NCBI GenBank assembly: GCA_030950835.1
Contig: JAUZQU010000114.1
Location: forward strand, 1-8,353
Source of the DNA: Mariprofundaceae bacterium
GTDB lineage: Bacteria; Pseudomonadota; Zetaproteobacteria; Mariprofundales; Mariprofundaceae
Direction of reading: 5' to 3'
Length of the DNA: 8,353 nt
Within the stretch, counting starts at the first letter, position 1, and each line of letters begins with the position of its first letter. The translations under genes and the position numbers were made by a program. Shown here piece after piece: positions 5,880-8,353 of the stretch. Below the pieces are notes generated by a model. The model was not told the DNA's origin and did not search any database. It saw nothing but the letters and a program-made list of their open reading frames with translations.

Positions 5880-6446
5880 TTGAGCGAGAAGCAAGAAACA
5901 ACGCAAGTCGGTGATATGGAAGAAAAAGTGTCTACACCTATAGAAGATATCGTGGAAAAAGAAGAAGGTGTTGATGTTGAAGAAAACACAGCCCCTGTTG
6001 ACCCTTTAGTCGAGGCGTTGGCTGAGATTGACGAATTAAAAGATAAATTGTTGCGTCAACATGCGGAAATGGAAAATGTACGCAAACGTACGCAGCGTGA
6101 AGTAGCAGATGCGCGTAAGTTCGCTGTAGAAAAATTTGCTATTGCTTTGTTGGATGTGGTGGACAACCTTGAACGTGCCGTGGAAACCGAGGCGGGTAAT
6201 GAAGATGCTATGCGTAATGGTATTGAGTTGACCTTAGAGGCTTGGCATAAAGTTGCCATCAAGTTTGAAATGGAACGTATTGATGCAGTAGGTCAGATGT
6301 TTGACCCGCATCAGCATGAAGCCTTGTCTAAAATGCCTTCGGATGAAGCTGATGGTACGGTGATTAACCAACATGTGGCAGGTTATAACTTGCATGGTCG
6401 TTTGATTCGCCCTGCTAAAGTGCTTGTTTCTAGTGGACCTGCTTAA
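5880..6446 (+). CDS. grpE: Nucleotide exchange factor GrpE
   Basis: Co-chaperone that releases ADP from DnaK; a cytosolic dimer. A very acidic, low-complexity N-terminus (about 1-42) leads into the long dimerising helix (about 43-105, 'EIDELKDKLLRQHAEMENVRKRTQRE'), then the helical and beta-wing part with the family signature 'FDPHQHEAL' (141-149) and the terminal 'HVAGYNLHGRLIRPAKVLVS'. At 188 residues it is of normal length. It starts at TTG 5880, with AGGAG at 5869-5873 six bases upstream. Neither hrcA nor dnaK is adjacent: nlpD precedes it and a DUF523 gene follows, so it is detached from the common hrcA-grpE-dnaK cluster. Its TAA stop overlaps the proposed DUF523 start by one base. Confidence 0.96.
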   Translation: MSEKQETTQVGDMEEKVSTPIEDIVEKEEGVDVEENTAPVDPLVEALAEIDELKDKLLRQHAEMENVRKRTQREVADARKFAVEKFAIALLDVVDNLERAVETEAGNEDAMRNGIELTLEAWHKVAIKFEMERIDAVGQMFDPHQHEALSKMPSDEADGTVINQHVAGYNLHGRLIRPAKVLVSSGPA

Positions 6447-6916
6447 TTTATAAAATCCTGATAAGCGCCTGCCTCTTGGGTGAGGCAGTGCGTTATGATG
6501 GTGGTGATTGTTTGCACCATCTCAACCCGCAAACACAACAGCAGCTAAAAACATGGCAACAACAAGGTATTTTATTGCCATTATGTCCAGAAGTGGCAGG
6601 TGGTTTACCTGTGCCACGTCCTGCGGCGGAAATTCAAGGTGATAAGGTGAAAACACAAGCAGGTATTGATGTGAGCATCGCTTTTGAAGCAGGTGCGCAA
6701 CGCGCTTTGGCACTTTGCCAACAATACAACATTCACATTGCTATTTTAAAACAAGGTAGCCCTTCTTGTGGTAATACTTTGATTAACGATGGCTCTTTTG
6801 CCAAAAAGAAGATTGCAGGTCAAGGTAAAACTGCCATGTTATTGCAACAACATGGGGTGTTGGTTTATAATGAAATGCAGTTGGCTGATGTACAAAAGTT
6901 GTTATTAAAAGGTTAG
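6446..6916 (+). CDS. DUF523 protein (TudS-like iron-sulfur desulfurase), non-canonical start
   Basis: DUF523 family; a characterised member, TudS, is a [4Fe-4S] thiouracil desulfurase whose cluster is held by three cysteines. All three expected positions are here: 'ISACLLG' (C9), 'LPLCPEVAGGLPVPRPAAEI' (C47) and 'KQGSPSCGN' (C108), numbered from 6446. The first ATG/GTG/TTG in frame is TTG 6476, which would remove the first cysteine and the conserved 'KILISACLLG' text. In-frame codons upstream that could start are ATT 6446, ATC 6455, CTG 6458 and ATA 6461; a TAG at 6431-6433 closes the frame. ATT 6446 overlaps the grpE TAA by one base, the usual coupling geometry, and gives 156 residues, a normal family length. 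No Shine-Dalgarno is visible. The substrate is unknown. Loss of the start, or a sequencing error, remains possible. Confidence 0.82.
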   Translation: MYKILISACLLGEAVRYDGGDCLHHLNPQTQQQLKTWQQQGILLPLCPEVAGGLPVPRPAAEIQGDKVKTQAGIDVSIAFEAGAQRALALCQQYNIHIAILKQGSPSCGNTLINDGSFAKKKIAGQGKTAMLLQQHGVLVYNEMQLADVQKLLLKG

Positions 6917-6935
6917 TTGAAGACCTGTGGTGGGC

Positions 6936-6966
6936 TTGACAAGGAAAAACGTCTGTTGTGTATAGC
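6936..6966 (+). promoter_or_regulatory. Promoter candidate upstream of the NHL-repeat gene
   Basis: A perfect -35 box TTGACA (6936-6941) is followed by TATAGC (6961-6966) at 19 bases, or by TGTATA at 17. It is the only consensus -35 in the 194-base gap between the DUF523 stop and the NHL gene start. The leader would be about 140 bases. The rest of the gap shows no clear terminator or regulatory RNA. Confidence 0.45.
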
Positions 6967-7110
6967 GGTTAGGTTTAGAGTGAGCATATGCGTTAAAATC
7001 AATAGTTATAACGTGGTGCTGCAGTTTTTTTGCTATTTACTTGATCGAAACATAGCATCAATGGGTGGCTGGAAATTTGGGGATAGTTTTTAATGGAGGG
7101 AATGAAAAGG

Positions 7111-8353
7111 ATGAAATATTTTTTACTGATGCTGAGCTGTATGCTGGTGACACCAGCTTTTGCGGGTAAAGGCGATATGATGACAGTGGCAGGGAGCTCT
7201 ACTCTTCCAGCTGTTGATGCAGATGGTAGCTTGGCTATTGCGACTTGGTTATCTTCATTGTCTGATGTGGGGGTTGATACACAGGGGAATATATACTTTG
7301 TGGAATCGTCCAAACATCGAGTACGGATGGTAGAGAGAACAACTGGTGTTATTACTACGGTAGTGGGGACTGGGCAAGCAGGATACTCTGGTGATCATGG
7401 CTTAGCAACGCAAGCACGGTTGAATAACCCACAAAGGATTACCTTGGATGGGTCAGGAGACCTATTTGTCTCTGATTATAATAATCATTGTGTTCGGAAA
7501 GTAGATATGGCGACAGGTATTATTACAACGATTGTAGGAAGTGGTATTGCGGGGTTTTCAGGTGATGGAGGGTCGGCAACTTTGGCTAAGTTAAACAGTC
7601 CTGAGGGGCTTAAAGTTGACGCTACAGGCAACTTGTATATTGCGGATGTTAAAAACTTACGTATTCGCAAAGTTGATACCAAAGGTGTGATTCGCACGGT
7701 GGCAGGCAATGGTGTATGGTTATATAGTGGCGATAATGGGCAGGCAACGATGGCGACATTGTATTACCCAAACGATGTGGCGCTTGATAGTGTGGGGAAC
7801 TTATATATTGCGGATACGCAAAATCACCGCATTCGAAAAGTGGATGCGACTACGGGCGTGATTACTACTTTCGCGGGAACGGGGCTTCCTGGTTCTCTAG
7901 GTAATGGTGGTCTAGCGACTGCAGCGCAGCTGCATTTTCCTGCGGGGGTCGATGTGGACGTGTCAGGAAATGTGCTGATTGCGGATACCAATAACCATAG
8001 AGTGCAAAAAGTGGATGCTGCTGGTATAGTGACTACATTAGCAGGTAATGGTTCAGTTGGATACACAGGTGACAATGCAGCTGCTAACTTGGCAAGTATG
8101 TATACCCCTCGTGATTTGATCAGCGACAATGATGGCAACGTATATATTGTGGACAAGGGTAATAGTCGTATTCGTATGGTGGGTGAAGTGCTTAACCGTG
8201 ACGTTCCTTCCAAGCTTTCTTTTAATGTAGTGGATGACTATGGGATAGCGAACTACTTTAACAGCGTTGTGATGCAAGATAGTAGCGGTAGCAAAGCGTC
8301 GGTAGTGGTGAATGATTTCCCCACTGACTACTTTGCGACGACATATAACGTGT
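7111..8353 (+). CDS. Secreted NHL-repeat beta-propeller protein, 3' end beyond the window
   Basis: The plus frame is open to the window edge (414 codons so far). The first 18 residues form a signal peptide ending P-A-F-A before G19, so the product is exported. Residues 25 to about 360 hold six NHL repeats of 56-58 residues, with the typical order 'TVAGxG..GYSGDGG.AT.A.L..P..V.vD..GNLYIAD..NHRIRKVD..TGVI'; six copies fit one complete propeller. After the propeller comes a different segment ('LSFNVVDDYGIANYFNSVV...') that continues past the end and that I do not recognise. Such propellers usually mediate protein or ligand binding, and no catalytic motif is seen. ATG 7093, 7102 and 7111 are in frame; 7111 has GGAGGG (7095-7100) ten bases ahead and a compact signal peptide, so I chose it. 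No partner gene is visible. Confidence 0.88.
   Translation, partial: MKYFLLMLSCMLVTPAFAGKGDMMTVAGSSTLPAVDADGSLAIATWLSSLSDVGVDTQGNIYFVESSKHRVRMVERTTGVITTVVGTGQAGYSGDHGLATQARLNNPQRITLDGSGDLFVSDYNNHCVRKVDMATGIITTIVGSGIAGFSGDGGSATLAKLNSPEGLKVDATGNLYIADVKNLRIRKVDTKGVIRTVAGNGVWLYSGDNGQATMATLYYPNDVALDSVGNLYIADTQNHRIRKVDATTGVITTFAGTGLPGSLGNGGLATAAQLHFPAGVDVDVSGNVLIADTNNHRVQKVDAAGIVTTLAGNGSVGYTGDNAAANLASMYTPRDLISDNDGNVYIVDKGNSRIRMVGEVLNRDVPSKLSFNVVDDYGIANYFNSVVMQDSSGSKASVVVNDFPTDYFATTYNV
7183..8182 (+). repeat. Six tandem NHL-coding repeats
   Basis: Protein-level repeats with equivalent threonine codons at 7183, 7357, 7528, 7696, 7867 and 8035, giving periods of 174, 171, 168, 171 and 168 bases. The DNA copies have diverged well, so this is an old internal duplication series and not a recent tandem expansion. 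The first copy is the least regular, lacking the 'SGDGG' segment, and the sixth has lost the NHR triad (NSR). Confidence 0.85.

Noticed and set aside
6434..6446. Programmed frameshift giving a GrpE-DUF523 fusion
   Set aside because: The DUF523 frame is open a few codons back into grpE, but there is no slippery heptamer or following pseudoknot-like structure. Re-initiation at the overlap is simpler.
7183..8182. Regularly spaced repeats that could suggest a CRISPR or minisatellite
   Set aside because: The roughly 170-base period is a whole number of codons, copies are divergent at DNA level, and the translation is a standard NHL propeller.
7824..8213. Minus-strand open frames of up to 129 codons across the NHL gene (also 7485-7709 and 6999-7313)
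   Set aside because: They lie antisense to the clear repeat protein and share its codon periodicity, with no family resemblance or ribosome site. They are shadows of the plus-strand gene, which stays open to the window end.
1..8353. A mobile element, phage fragment or defence system
   Set aside because: No transposase, integrase, terminal repeats or toxin-antitoxin pair was seen; gene content and order are housekeeping throughout.

Overview
The window is an ordinary chromosomal stretch of a Gram-negative, mid-GC proteobacterium. This rests on the presence of DksA, GlpE, a YqaA-type membrane protein, an NlpD-type lipoprotein/peptidase and the pcm-yqaA-nlpD gene order. An SPOUT RNA methyltransferase directly ahead of rplS is a layout I associate with delta-like and zeta-like lineages rather than enteric Gammaproteobacteria. 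I lean weakly towards Zetaproteobacteria; this is inference and not proven by the sequence.

Layout. (1) 1-1034, plus strand: the probable last codons of trmD, an SPOUT-fold RNA methyltransferase (47-580) and rplS (600-974), closed by a strong intrinsic terminator (1000-1034). (2) 1079-2859, plus strand: glyA and nrdR, five bases apart, followed by a possible terminator. (3) 3551-2870, minus strand: a short dksA overlapping glpE by 8 bases. (4) 3552-3711: a divergent intergenic region with weak promoter candidates and an inverted repeat. (5) 3712-5798, plus strand: a tightly packed pcm-yqaA-nlpD operon. (6) 5880-6916, plus strand: grpE and a DUF523/TudS-like desulfurase gene that has no ordinary start codon. 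(7) 6917-8353: an intergenic region with one consensus -35 box, then a secreted six-bladed NHL beta-propeller protein that runs off the window end.

Functionally, these are translation (L19, RNA methylation), one-carbon and nucleotide control (GlyA, NrdR), stringent-type transcription control and sulfur transfer (DksA, GlpE), protein repair and envelope maintenance (Pcm, YqaA, NlpD), and chaperone function (GrpE). No tRNA, rRNA, CRISPR array or mobile element was seen. I found no convincing new multi-gene system. The points most worth a second look are the apparent AUU (or other non-canonical) start of the DUF523 gene overlapping the grpE stop, the NlpD homologue with complete M23 zinc-site residues but an atypical lipobox, the absence of rpoS after nlpD, the large share of TTG/GTG starts, and the exported NHL propeller with an unrecognised C-terminal extension.
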